Shown: piece by piece, positions 1-8,036 of the stretch | Numbering within the stretch: the first letter of the stretch is position 1 | How the letters are laid out: each line of letters opens with the position of its first letter | From: Oscillospiraceae bacterium | GTDB lineage: Bacteria; Bacillota; Clostridia; Oscillospirales; Acutalibacteraceae | Assembly (NCBI GenBank): GCA_015065785.1 | Contig: SVPR01000003.1 | Location: 1 to 64,000 of the forward strand | DNA length: 64,000 nt | Reading direction: 5' to 3' | The notes under the pieces: generated by a model | The model's input: only the letters and a program-made list of their open reading frames with translations | Databases searched by the model: none | What the model was told of the DNA's origin: nothing | Position numbers and translations under genes: made by a program

Positions 1-132
1 ATATTCCTTATTTTTTATTACAAGAAAAACAATTACAATAATAACCGGAATCAAAACTACGGGATTAATTAATAAGAGAATTATTTGAAAAACAGATGAT
101 AAAAGTGCTTGGAATATTTCTTGTAAATGCAT
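1..132 (-). CDS. small hydrophobic membrane peptide, cut by window edge
   Basis: An open frame reads leftward from an ATG at 130-132 and runs off the window after 44 codons. It starts MHLQEIFQALL and then has a long run of Ile, Val and Leu broken by one Pro, which looks like one or two membrane segments. A GAGGGG purine run lies about 9 nt upstream of the ATG. The frame is too short for most gene callers. The strong promoter and terminator-like hairpin just upstream (160-260) make it a candidate toxin peptide or small membrane protein. I do not recognise the family; the true length is unknown because the gene is truncated here. Confidence 0.4.
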   Translation of the reverse strand, partial: MHLQEIFQALLSSVFQIILLLINPVVLIPVIIVIVFLVIKNKEY

Positions 133-159
133 AAAGCAAACCCCTCTTGATTAATTAGA

Positions 160-226
160 TAAAACAAAAAGCGGGAAAAACCCCGCTAGTTGGTGGACCA
201 GGGTCTCACGACCAGCCCTTTTTTAT
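160..226 (-). ncRNA. short RNA or attenuated leader
   Basis: A consensus-like promoter sits just upstream on the minus strand (TTGACT 255-260, 17-nt spacer, TATACT 232-237). About 40 nt after the predicted start comes a GCGGG/CCCGC hairpin (171-186) followed on the minus strand by a T run (165-170), which fits an intrinsic terminator. Transcription would give an RNA of about 65 nt. The small hydrophobic peptide frame begins 28 nt after the T run, so this is either a free small RNA or a leader whose terminator must be read through. Which of these is correct is inference. Confidence 0.45.
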
Positions 227-231
227 TTTAC

Positions 232-260
232 AGTATATCATAGATGATGAAAATAGTCAA
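232..260 (-). promoter_or_regulatory. strong sigma-A-type promoter
   Basis: TTGACT (255-260) and TATACT (232-237) on the minus strand with a 17-nt spacer. It drives the short RNA or leader at 160-226. Confidence 0.6.
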
Positions 261-424
261 GGAGACAAAGTTCTTCTATATATGGCAAAAATAAATGCGA
301 AAGGAGTTATAATATTTGTTTATTTAATAATTTTAAATCATGTTAGAATTAACAAAAAATGATTTGGGAATGTGAGAATGTATAAATAAGCGTTTATAAA
401 TTCGTCTGCGAAGCAGACACTGAA

Positions 425-518
425 CTTTTCACTATTCACTATTACTTATTACTTCCCAAAATCCTCTATCAAAAAAACGCAGAGAATAGTGAAGAGTGAA
501 AAGTGAAGAGTGAAAAAG
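425..518. repeat. heptamer-arm inverted repeat module
   Basis: The left arm (425-452) is four tandem 7-nt units of the CTATTCA/CTATTAC type. The right arm (484-518) is five units of the GAAGAGT/GAAAAGT type. The arms are roughly inverted (CTATTCA against TGAATAG). Left of the first arm is a GTCTGCGAAGCAGAC core (403-417) preceded by a TTTATAAATT stretch, the same order as in the other modules of this family. The gene-free stretch from 261 to 512 otherwise shows nothing I can support. Confidence 0.7.
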
Positions 519-550
519 TAAAAATCCCCATTCTTACGAATGAGGATTTT
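513..550 (-). terminator. terminator of tRNA-Leu
   Basis: Hairpin AAAATCCcCATTC (521-533) with GAATGaGGATTTT (538-550), followed on the minus strand by TACTTTTTC. It lies right after the tRNA 3' end. Confidence 0.7.
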
Positions 551-635
551 TGGTACGGGTGACAGGACTCGAACCTGCAAGGATCGCTCCAATGGGACCT
601 AAACCCATCGTGTTTGCCAGTTCCACCACACCCGC
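551..635 (-). tRNA. tRNA-Leu (anticodon TAG)
   Basis: An 85-nt tRNA on the minus strand. The acceptor stem is GCGGGTG with CACCCGT (one G-U pair), followed by discriminator A and an encoded CCA. The anticodon arm ATGGG/CCCAT carries loop TTTAGGT, giving anticodon TAG. A long variable arm and the GGTTCGAGTCC T-arm are visible, as expected for class II tRNA-Leu. A heptamer repeat starts only 6 nt upstream of the mature 5' end, so no separate promoter fits between them; it may be co-transcribed with glnN or use a promoter further back. Confidence 0.95.
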
Positions 636-640
636 ATATT

Positions 641-705
641 GAATGCAGAATGCAAAATGCATAATGCAGAATTTAGGGGCGAAGCCGATTGTAATTGCTT
701 CGCTT
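641..705 (-). repeat. heptamer-arm repeat module
   Basis: Four tandem 7-nt units (GAATGCA, GAATGCA, AAATGCA, TAATGCA; 641-668) lead into a GGGGCGAAGCCGATTGTAA core. Read on the minus strand this is TTACAAT, then CGGCTTCGCCCC, then TAAATTC, then heptads. That is the same order as the module at 26403-26460 (TATAATT, CGGCGTAGCCCC, GAAATTC, heptads). Confidence 0.7.
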
Positions 706-735
706 TGACCGAGATTTTTGAATGAACTTAAGTTT

Positions 736-773
736 GATTGAAAACAGAAATTTTTGAATTTCTGTTTTCAATC
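736..773 (-). terminator. hairpin downstream of glnN
   Basis: A near-perfect 17-bp stem, GATTGAAAACAGAAATT with its complement, around a 4-nt loop, 12 nt beyond the glnN stop. There is no clear T run on the minus-strand side, so it may act as an mRNA end stabiliser or a weak terminator. Confidence 0.5.
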
Positions 774-784
774 ATTTCTTTTAT

Positions 785-2878
785 TTATCTTACGCTGTAA
801 AGCATTTCGGTGTAGCTTGGGTATGGCCAATCTTCACGAGCTACCAAGGTTTCTAATTCGTCAACGACTGTTCTTAAGGTATCCATAGCAGGTACCATTT
901 TATCGTTGTAATAATCTGCTTCTGCCTGGTTAGTTGAGAAGTCGTCACTTTTTTCTGTAAGCTGTTCAAGAGTTTTAAGTGCTCTGCCTAATTTTACTGT
1001 TAATTTAGAAATTCTGATTAAAAGTGATTTTTCAACTGAGCAATCCATTTCAGCACCGATTGCAGAAAGCGCGTTGATTTCACTTGCTAATTTGCTCTTG
1101 AATTTAATAACTGAAGGGAGAATATCTCGTTTAGTCATTTCAAGCATTGTAAGTGCTTCAATTTTAAGTGTTTTTGAATATGTGTTGAGCTTCACATCTC
1201 GTCTTGAAATAAGCTCACTTTCGGTGAATACCTTGTGTCTTGAGAAAAGCTCAACAGCCTTTTTATCTGTAATATGAGGAAGAGCCTCAGATGTTGAATT
1301 AAGAGCAGGTAAACCGCGTTTTTTAGCTTCCTTGTGCCATTCATCAGCATAGTTATTACCATTAAAGATAATTCTGCCGTGCTTTTTAATTGTCTTTTTA
1401 ATAAGCTCAAGAACATCTGTGTCAAAGTCCTTTGAGTTTTCAAGCTCGTCAGCAAAAACTCTTAAAGATTCTGCAATAGCAGTGTTAAGAATAGTGTTTG
1501 TATCTGCAATAGAAGCAGAAGAGCCGAGCATACGGAATTCAAACTTGTTGCCTGTAAAAGCGAATGGAGAAGTACGGTTTCTGTCTGTTGTATCCTGTGG
1601 TAATTTTGGAAGAACTCTTGCACCTATTTCAAGGTCAGACGGCTTTCTTTCTTTGTAAAGCTCGCCTTTTTCAAGTGCTTCAAAAATTGCGGTTAATTCA
1701 TCACCTAAAAAGATTGAAATAACAGCAGGTGGTGCTTCGCCTGCACCGAGTCTGCGGTCGTTACCTGCAGTAGCAACAGATGCGCGTAAAAGCTCCTGAT
1801 AATCATCAACTGCTTTAATAACTGCAGTAAGGAAAAGTAAGAAACGAGTATTCTGAGATGGTGAATCACCGGGATTTAAAAGGTTGATTTTATTATCCTC
1901 ACAAATAGCCCAGTTGTTGTGCTTACCGCTACCGTTAATGCCTTCAAATGGCTTTTCGTGAAGAATACAAACCATATCATGTCTGTCAGCAACAGTTTTC
2001 ATCATTTCCATAATAAGCTGGTTATGGTCAGTTGCAACATTTGCAGATGTGAAAATTGGTGCTAACTCGTGTTGAGCCGGTGCAGTTTCATTATGCTTTG
2101 TTTTTGAAAGAATACCTAACTTCCAGAGCTCCTCGTCAAGCTCTTTCATATATGCAGAAACGCGAGGCTTGATTTTACCAAAGTAGTGGTCATCAAGCTC
2201 CTGACCTTTAGCAGAGCGACAACCGAAAAGTGTGCGATTGCAAAGCTTTAAGTCAGGGCGTTTGTTATAAACCTCTTTATCTATAAGGAAATATTCCTGT
2301 TCAGCACCGACAGTTGTTGTAACTCTTGTAACCTGTGTTTCGCCAAAGAGTCTTAACACTCTTAATGCTTGCTTGTCCACTGCTTCCATTGAGCGAAGAA
2401 GTGGCGTTTTCTTGTCAAGAGATTCACCACCATAAGAGCAGAAAGCAGTAGGAATACATAAAGTATCATCTTTGATAAATGCGAATGAAGTCGGGTCCCA
2501 GGCTGTGTAGCCTCTTGCTTCAAAGGTTGAACGAAGTCCACCGTTTGGAAGTGATGAAGCATCAGGCTCACCACGAACGAGTGTTTTGCCTGAGAATTCG
2601 AGCATAACCTTACCGCCTGAAACAGGGGTAATGAAGCTGTCGTGCTTCTCAGCAGTAACATCTGTCATAGGTTGGAACCAGTGTGTAAAATGAGTTGCTC
2701 CTTTTTCAATAGCCCAATCCTTCATAGCGTTAGCTATGACATTGGCAGTATCAATATCAAGAGTTTTACCGTCTTTGATTGTTTTAATAAGCGAACGGTA
2801 AGTATCTTTTGGTAAACGGCTTTGCATAACAGTTTCATTAAAAACCTGACAGCCGAATATTTCTTGAATATTTGTCAT
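785..2878 (-). CDS. glnN: glutamine synthetase type III
   Basis: Makes glutamine from glutamate, ammonia and ATP in the cytoplasm. The product is about 697 residues, the length typical of GSIII and much longer than GSI (about 450). Visible GSIII motifs are GAEQEYFLID, NGSGKHNNWAI, the flap-type AGNDRRLGAGEAPPAV and the NRTSPFAFTGNKFEFR block. The frame is open 11 codons further upstream, but the ATG at 2878 is preferred because GGAG lies 8-9 nt ahead of it and the protein then begins MTNIQEIFG. It is transcribed alone from a promoter at 2915-2943 that overlaps the end of the next gene. GSIII is common in Bacteroidetes and anaerobic Firmicutes. Confidence 0.95.
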   Translation of the reverse strand: MTNIQEIFGCQVFNETVMQSRLPKDTYRSLIKTIKDGKTLDIDTANVIANAMKDWAIEKGATHFTHWFQPMTDVTAEKHDSFITPVSGGKVMLEFSGKTLVRGEPDASSLPNGGLRSTFEARGYTAWDPTSFAFIKDDTLCIPTAFCSYGGESLDKKTPLLRSMEAVDKQALRVLRLFGETQVTRVTTTVGAEQEYFLIDKEVYNKRPDLKLCNRTLFGCRSAKGQELDDHYFGKIKPRVSAYMKELDEELWKLGILSKTKHNETAPAQHELAPIFTSANVATDHNQLIMEMMKTVADRHDMVCILHEKPFEGINGSGKHNNWAICEDNKINLLNPGDSPSQNTRFLLFLTAVIKAVDDYQELLRASVATAGNDRRLGAGEAPPAVISIFLGDELTAIFEALEKGELYKERKPSDLEIGARVLPKLPQDTTDRNRTSPFAFTGNKFEFRMLGSSASIADTNTILNTAIAESLRVFADELENSKDFDTDVLELIKKTIKKHGRIIFNGNNYADEWHKEAKKRGLPALNSTSEALPHITDKKAVELFSRHKVFTESELISRRDVKLNTYSKTLKIEALTMLEMTKRDILPSVIKFKSKLASEINALSAIGAEMDCSVEKSLLIRISKLTVKLGRALKTLEQLTEKSDDFSTNQAEADYYNDKMVPAMDTLRTVVDELETLVAREDWPYPSYTEMLYSVR

Positions 2879-2914
2879 TCCACACACTCCGTTTTTAAAA
2901 TAATTATACAATTA

Positions 2915-2943
2915 AATATACCATTTTTTGTGAATTATGTCAA
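2915..2943 (-). promoter_or_regulatory. glnN promoter
   Basis: Minus-strand TTGACA (2938-2943), 17-nt spacer, TATATT (2915-2920). It sits directly against the stop codon of the upstream thiolase gene. Confidence 0.65.
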
Positions 2944-3654
2944 TCACCAATTATCAATATGACTGCGTTTTATTGCACCAATAATTTTTTGCGGTACATC
3001 CTCATATTGCTTATTCAGTTCTTTTATAAGATTTTTAACATCTTCACGCCTTGTGTTTTCGTCAGCAGGGCATTTGCTTTTTACTACAGGTAAATTAAGT
3101 CTTTTAATAGCAGACTCAACATCATTTTCTGTTAAGTGAATAAGTGGTCTTATCATAGTAATATCTTTTCTTGAAAGATAGGTAACAGGTGCAAAGCAAC
3201 CAATTCTTGCTTCACTTAAAAGATTCATTAAAAATGTTTCTGCAGCATCGTCAAGGTGATGACCTAAAGCAATTTTATTGCAGCCTAATTCCTTTGCAGT
3301 GTCGTGCAAAATTCCACGACGCATCCGAGCACATAGGCTACAAGGGTTACTTTCTTTTCGCACATTGAAAATTATATCAAAAAGCTCGGTGCGTCTTATT
3401 TCGTAATGAACATTGTATTCATCACAAATCTTCTGAATTTCAGAAAAATCACCGTCAGTATTGCCAAAACGCATATCAAGGGTAATTGCGACAATCTCGA
3501 AATTTTTAGGGTAGAACACTTTCAAGCCACAAAGAGCCTTTAGTAATAAAACAGAATCCTTACCCCCGGAAACACCAACCGCGATTTTGTCGCCGTCTTC
3601 AATCATTTTGTAAGTGTCAACTGCGTTTCTGACACAACCAAGAATTTTTTGCAC
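2944..3654 (-). CDS. TtcA-family tRNA thiolation ATPase
   Basis: A PP-loop ATPase of the TtcA/TtuA group, which adenylates a tRNA base for sulfur insertion (2-thiocytidine in the characterised TtcA). The ATP-binding SGGKDSVLLL motif is near the N-terminus, and a CSLCARMRRG pair of cysteines supports Fe-S or sulfur handling. About 236 residues, somewhat shorter than E. coli TtcA. The frame opens at a TTG at 3717, but that TTGACA is the -35 box of the gene's own promoter. I therefore place the start at GTG 3654 (VQKILGCVRNAV), which matches where family members begin. Exact substrate (C32 or another base) cannot be told from sequence. Confidence 0.8.
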   Translation of the reverse strand: MQKILGCVRNAVDTYKMIEDGDKIAVGVSGGKDSVLLLKALCGLKVFYPKNFEIVAITLDMRFGNTDGDFSEIQKICDEYNVHYEIRRTELFDIIFNVRKESNPCSLCARMRRGILHDTAKELGCNKIALGHHLDDAAETFLMNLLSEARIGCFAPVTYLSRKDITMIRPLIHLTENDVESAIKRLNLPVVKSKCPADENTRREDVKNLIKELNKQYEDVPQKIIGAIKRSHIDNW

Positions 3655-3688
3655 GAATTTCACCACGCTTTGTTTTGAATATGTTAGT

Positions 3689-3717
3689 ATTTTAGAGTTT
3701 GTAAAGGGGTTTGTCAA
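3689..3717 (-). promoter_or_regulatory. promoter of TtcA-like gene
   Basis: Minus-strand TTGACA (3712-3717), 17-nt spacer, TAAAAT (3689-3694). It overlaps the nominal 5' end of the reading frame, which moves the true start downstream. Confidence 0.65.
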
Positions 3718-3727
3718 GAGTTAGTTA

Positions 3728-4022
3728 GGAAACAGGAAGCAGGAAACAGGGGTTTCTAAGTGCTGAGTGCTGAATGCTGAATGCTGAGTTTCGGAACGCT
3801 ACGCGTTGATTATAATTAGATATTTATAAAGAAAACTACATTCTTTCATTTACAGGTTATAGTAAACCTCAAATGATAGAATGTAGTCTGTTTTTAAAGA
3901 ATAAAGAACGAAGAATAAATATTAAAGAATAAATAAAACGACAAATTAACTGTTACAACAAATTATTATAATAGCTGGCCGCCTCTGATTTCTGCTTCCT
4001 GTTTTCTGTTTTCTGTTTTCTG
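3728..4022. repeat. composite heptamer-arm inverted repeat element
   Basis: Fills nearly the whole gap between the TtcA-like gene and htrA. Left: three 7-nt units GGAAACA/GGAAGCA/GGAAACA (3728-3748), then four TGCTGAG/TGCTGAA units (3761-3788), a core TTTCGGAACGCTACGCG, then TTATAATT. Middle: the conserved hairpin at 3835-3887 and AT-rich filler. Right: TTATTATAAT (about 3963), a GC-rich core, then units TTCTGCT/TCCTGTT/TTCTGTT/TTCTGTT (3990-4017). The outer arms are inverted complements. The element ends 5 nt from the htrA stop codon. Layout and outer arm units match the element at 38424-38695. Confidence 0.75.
3835..3887. repeat. conserved hairpin (CTATCATTT family), copy 1
   Basis: Stem ACTACATTCTTTCATTT with AAATGATAGAATGTAGT, and an inner AGGTT/AACCT stem. 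A T run follows (TCTGTTTTT), so it could terminate plus-strand transcription. Three relatives lie at 29169, 38598 and 52326. Confidence 0.65.
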
Positions 4023-4026
4023 AACA

Positions 4027-5577
4027 TCAATAACCAAACGGATTGAATGGGAATTGCTCGTAGTAATCCTGGCTTTGTTGCTGTGTTACTTCTTCCTGGT
4101 AAACTGTGTTACCCTTGTCTTCAACTAAGGTAATCTCAGCATCAAAGGTTGTTGCTACTGCACCGCTGTTGTTAAGTCTTACAACAGTAAGAGTCAATTT
4201 GTCGCCGACCTTAGCATTTTCAATTGCTTCTAAAAGGATATCAGTATCGTCAAGCTTTTTGCCGTTTACACCGGTAATAATATCGCCGGCCTTTATGTTT
4301 GTTTCATTAAGACTGCTGTTTGTTGCTATACTTGCAATAACAATTGAGCCATAAGGAAGATTATTTCTCCAGGCAAGAGCTGAATAGGTTGAATCATTAG
4401 AAACTGCGTAGTAGGTAATACCAAGCATAGGTCTGTTTGTAACATATCCGTTTTCAACAAGCTCTTTATAAATTTCAAGAACCTTTTCTGCAGGAACTGC
4501 AAAGCCCATATCTTCGTATTCTGTGTCTGCAATTTTTGATGAATTAATGCCTATAACCTGACCGAATTCATTAACAAGAGCACCGCCTGAGTTACCGGGG
4601 TTAATAGCTGCGGTGTGTTGAACGCAAGGTAAATCATAATAACCATTTGCAGATGTAGCAATTGGTCTGTCAAGCGCTGAAACAATACCATCAGTAAATG
4701 AGCCGAAGAATTCTGTGCCGCCGGGGTTACCAATAGCATAAACTGCAGTACCAACCTTGAGAGAATCGGAGTCACCGAATGTTGCAGCCTTAAAGCCTGT
4801 CTTCTTAACCCTTACAACGCCTATATCTGTTTTATTATCAATGCCTACGATTTCAGCATCGTATTCGCTTGAATCAAAAAACTGAACCTGAACATCTACA
4901 CCTTTATCTGCAATAACATGAGCGCATGTTATAATGTAAGTGTAGCCTGATTTTTCACCAACAATAACGCCGGAGCCTTCGCCAGCCTGTTGGTTCTGAT
5001 AATAAACGAGAATACCAACATTTGATTCTTTAACTGAATCATAAATTTGTGTTGGTGTCATTGCACCTTTACCAGAATATTCTTTTTCTTCATAAGGAGA
5101 TTTTTCAACATTGGGTGTTGCACCATCAACCTTTTCTCCGTTTTGTGCAGAATGATTCCCGCCATTTGAGATTGAGCCGCCACCTGAAAGTGATGTGCCT
5201 ATTAAAATAGATGCAACAGCAATGCAAAGTACAATAAGAATTGCAAAAACTGTTTTACCTGTTTTAGATTGCTTTTTCTTTACAGGGTTTTCAAAACCTG
5301 CTGTCTGGTATTGGCTGGTTGTTGAATAAGGTGTTTGCTGGTAGCCCTGATTATTGTTGAATTGCGGATTCATATTATAAGCATTTGGTGAGGTAGGGTA
5401 AGCGTTGTTTTGCTGATACCCGTTTGGCTGATAAGCACCTTGTTGGTCAGGTGTTGTTGAAAACTGAGAATTGTTAAAACCGGCATTAGTGGTATTCATA
5501 GAGGTGTTGCCTGAATTTTGCTCTGCTGATGCAGAATTCTCGTTTTGTGGTGTGTTTTGTCCTAAAAATTCGTCCAT
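4027..5577 (-). CDS. HtrA/DegP-type membrane serine protease
   Basis: A 516-residue envelope quality-control protease. Layout: an unusual cytoplasmic N-terminus of about 100 residues rich in Gln, Asn, Tyr, Ser and Thr; one membrane segment (about 109-130); a trypsin-like domain with a visible triad His220 (TCAHV), Asp251 (KTDIGVV) and Ser330 (NPGNSGGAL); and one PDZ domain (about 385-490). Start is ATG 5577 with GGAGGA about 6 nt upstream. It is the third gene after a response regulator and kinase on the same strand, 69 nt from the kinase. That order suggests control by secretion stress, as CssRS controls HtrA in Bacillus. The regulatory link is inference. Confidence 0.92.
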   Translation of the reverse strand: MDEFLGQNTPQNENSASAEQNSGNTSMNTTNAGFNNSQFSTTPDQQGAYQPNGYQQNNAYPTSPNAYNMNPQFNNNQGYQQTPYSTTSQYQTAGFENPVKKKQSKTGKTVFAILIVLCIAVASILIGTSLSGGGSISNGGNHSAQNGEKVDGATPNVEKSPYEEKEYSGKGAMTPTQIYDSVKESNVGILVYYQNQQAGEGSGVIVGEKSGYTYIITCAHVIADKGVDVQVQFFDSSEYDAEIVGIDNKTDIGVVRVKKTGFKAATFGDSDSLKVGTAVYAIGNPGGTEFFGSFTDGIVSALDRPIATSANGYYDLPCVQHTAAINPGNSGGALVNEFGQVIGINSSKIADTEYEDMGFAVPAEKVLEIYKELVENGYVTNRPMLGITYYAVSNDSTYSALAWRNNLPYGSIVIASIATNSSLNETNIKAGDIITGVNGKKLDDTDILLEAIENAKVGDKLTLTVVRLNNSGAVATTFDAEITLVEDKGNTVYQEEVTQQQSQDYYEQFPFNPFGY

Positions 5578-5646
5578 TTAAAATCCTCCAGACTGTTACC
5601 GTGATTTTGCAATATGGTAACAGAGTAATATTGAAATAAGATTGAA

Positions 5647-7143
5647 TTACCTTGGTAATTTTACAGTGAATTCAGTGAATTCATCAGGCTTACTTTTTAC
5701 AGTAACCTTACCGCCGTGTAAATCTACAATGCTTTTTACAAGGTGAAGCCCAAGCCCTGTGCTTTTTGTGTCGGTGCTTCGTGATTCATCAACTTTATAA
5801 AATCTGTCGAAAACATTTTTTATGTGTGTAGGTGGTATTCCTTTACCTGTATTGGTAATTGAAAAATAAGAAAATTTAGAATCGGTTTTTGTGCTTAATG
5901 AAATTTTACCATTATCGTTTGTGAATTTAACTGCATTGTCAATTAAATTATAAACAACCTGGTCAAGCATTGATTGGTCGCCTAAAACTGTAAGCTCTTC
6001 TAAATCTTCAAGACCTTCAATTGATATGTTTTTATCTGTAATAAGCTGTTCAAAGGTTAAAAATGTGTTTAACAGCTTTTTAGAAATATCAAAATGCTCT
6101 AATTTAAGATTTAAGCTACCTGTTTCAATTCTTGAAATGTTAAGCATTGCATTAACCATTTTAGAAAGCCTTTTTACCTCTGAAGAAACAATTTCTAAAT
6201 AATAGTTCTGTTTTTCAGGAGGAATAGTGCCGTCTAAAATTCCGTTAATGAAACCGCCGATTGTAGTCATTGGTGTTTTGAATTCGTGAGAAACGCTTGA
6301 AACAAAGCTTCTTCTTGAATTTTCAAGTGCTTCTAAAGATTCTGCCATTAAATTGAACTCTATAATAAGCTCAGTCATTTCATTTTGTTCAGTGGGAACA
6401 GGCACTTTATGTGAAAAGTCACCGGAAGAATAACTCCTTGCGGCAGTTGCTAAATCTCTTATTGGCTTAGTCATTTTGTCAGCAAGGAAGAAAAGTGCTA
6501 AAGTAAGAATTACTAAAGCAATAACCGCTGCCGATAAAAATGAGGTTAAAAGCTTAATGAAGTAACCGGCTAATTGATCTGATACAGGACTCGTGCAAAT
6601 AGTGAAGCCGACAACTTCCTTTTCTACTGTTATAGGTGAAATTGCAACAGCGTGTGTTTCATTAAAAACGCCACCGAGCTTGGTGTAATCTGCGTAGCCG
6701 ATTGCTTCTGCTTTTACAATGTATGCCTTAGGAATATGAATTCTTTCGTGTTCCTCACAAACTGCGTGCTGTGCAGTTTCAAAAGGCTTTTTCAGTGTAT
6801 CATCACAAGCGATAATATCACCTGTGGCATCACACATAAAAACCATACTTCCGCTTGCATCAGCAGTGAGCTTTAAATTGTTGTAAAAAAGCAGTGCAGT
6901 GGCTTCAGGATTGTGAAGCGCTAAATCAGAGCCTAAAATCTCAGATGTAAAGCTTGAAATTGCGATTGAGTTTTTACTTAAACCTGCTAATGTTTCTTGC
7001 TTTGAAAAGTTGTAAACAAAAGTCATAAGCGTTAAGCCTGTAATTATAAAGCCTATTACAATTATTACCGCTAAAATAACAAAGTATTTAAGAAAAAATG
7101 CACCGCGTTTATTTTTAGGTAGTTTCGATTTCAGTTTTTCCAT
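5647..7143 (-). CDS. membrane sensor histidine kinase
   Basis: 498 residues. TM1 (about 20-45), an extracellular sensor of about 130 residues, TM2 (about 195-220), a HAMP linker, a HisKA domain with phospho-accepting His286 in FVSSVSHEFKTP, and an HATPase_c domain with a DNAVKFT N-box and TGLGLHLVK G-box. It starts 3 nt after the stop of the response regulator, so the two are a translationally linked pair. With htrA downstream it resembles a CssS-like envelope stress sensor, though the sensor domain does not reveal the ligand. Confidence 0.92.
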   Translation of the reverse strand: MEKLKSKLPKNKRGAFFLKYFVILAVIIVIGFIITGLTLMTFVYNFSKQETLAGLSKNSIAISSFTSEILGSDLALHNPEATALLFYNNLKLTADASGSMVFMCDATGDIIACDDTLKKPFETAQHAVCEEHERIHIPKAYIVKAEAIGYADYTKLGGVFNETHAVAISPITVEKEVVGFTICTSPVSDQLAGYFIKLLTSFLSAAVIALVILTLALFFLADKMTKPIRDLATAARSYSSGDFSHKVPVPTEQNEMTELIIEFNLMAESLEALENSRRSFVSSVSHEFKTPMTTIGGFINGILDGTIPPEKQNYYLEIVSSEVKRLSKMVNAMLNISRIETGSLNLKLEHFDISKKLLNTFLTFEQLITDKNISIEGLEDLEELTVLGDQSMLDQVVYNLIDNAVKFTNDNGKISLSTKTDSKFSYFSITNTGKGIPPTHIKNVFDRFYKVDESRSTDTKSTGLGLHLVKSIVDLHGGKVTVKSKPDEFTEFTVKLPR

Positions 7144-7146
7144 AAA

Positions 7147-7845
7147 TTATGCTTTAGTGTCAAATTTGTAACCGACGCCCCAGATTGTCCTTAATTCCCA
7201 TTGGTCTGAAACGCCCTCAAGCTTTTCTCTTAAACGCTTAACATGAACATCAACAGTTCTTGAGTTGCCGTAATACTCAAAGCCCCAGACCTCATCTAAA
7301 AGCTGGTCACGAGTGTAAACACGATTCGGGTTACTTGCAAGGTGATAAATGAGCTCTAATTCTTTTGGTGGAGCATCTACATATTCACCATTGATTTTTA
7401 ATTCGTAGTTTGTAAGGTTTATTGAAAGCTTATCATAGGTTACAATTTTATTGGTTTCCTGAGGCTCTGCTTGTGCAGGGGCAGTACGCCTTAAAACAGC
7501 CTTTATTCTTGCAATAACCTCTTTAGGCTCAAATGGTTTAACTATATAATCATCTGCGCCTAATTCAAGACCTAAAACCTTGTCAAAAACTTCGCCCTTT
7601 GCGGTAAGCATAATTATAGGTGTAGCAGAGGTTTTTCTGATTTCTCTGCAAATCTGCCAACCGTCAAGCCCCGGAAGCATAATATCTAAAAGAACAAGGT
7701 CGGGGTTTGAAGTGTTAAAAGTATTTATCGCAGCTAAACCGTCGTTAACAACTTCTGTAACAAAGCCCTCTTTTTCAAGGTATAATCTTAAAAGCTCACA
7801 AATGTTAACATCATCGTCAACAATAAGGATTTTTTCAGTAGCCAT
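7147..7845 (-). CDS. OmpR/PhoB-type response regulator
   Basis: 232 residues. The receiver domain (about 4-118) has the acidic pocket Asp10-Asp11-Asp12 and phospho-acceptor Asp54 in VLLDIMLPG. The C-terminal winged helix (about 135-230) has the typical NRVYTRDQLLDEVWG and RTVDVHVKRLREKL motifs. First gene of the regulator-kinase-HtrA unit. The 190-nt stretch upstream (7846-8036) holds its promoter region, which I could not pin down, and a hairpin at 7988-8032. Confidence 0.93.
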   Translation of the reverse strand: MATEKILIVDDDVNICELLRLYLEKEGFVTEVVNDGLAAINTFNTSNPDLVLLDIMLPGLDGWQICREIRKTSATPIIMLTAKGEVFDKVLGLELGADDYIVKPFEPKEVIARIKAVLRRTAPAQAEPQETNKIVTYDKLSINLTNYELKINGEYVDAPPKELELIYHLASNPNRVYTRDQLLDEVWGFEYYGNSRTVDVHVKRLREKLEGVSDQWELRTIWGVGYKFDTKA

Positions 7846-7987
7846 AATTTCACCCTCTCAAAGTTATGTATTTATTTTAGTTTACTATACCCATTATAAT
7901 CCAAAAATAATAAGAATATATGAACAGAATTTTAAAAAATATGTATTTTTAGTATGGGTAGTTGAGTTTTAAATATCAACTACCATA

Positions 7988-8032
7988 AGTTGGCAACAGT
8001 CGAACACTGTAGGTTCGATTGTCGCCAACTTG
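7988..8032. terminator. hairpin between two minus-strand transcripts
   Basis: A long stem, AAGTTGGC-ACA-TCGAAC with its near-complement, around a 7-nt loop, right after the stop of the exported-protein gene. No strong T run is seen on the minus-strand side, so termination is probable but not certain. Confidence 0.5.
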
Positions 8033-8036
8033 AATT

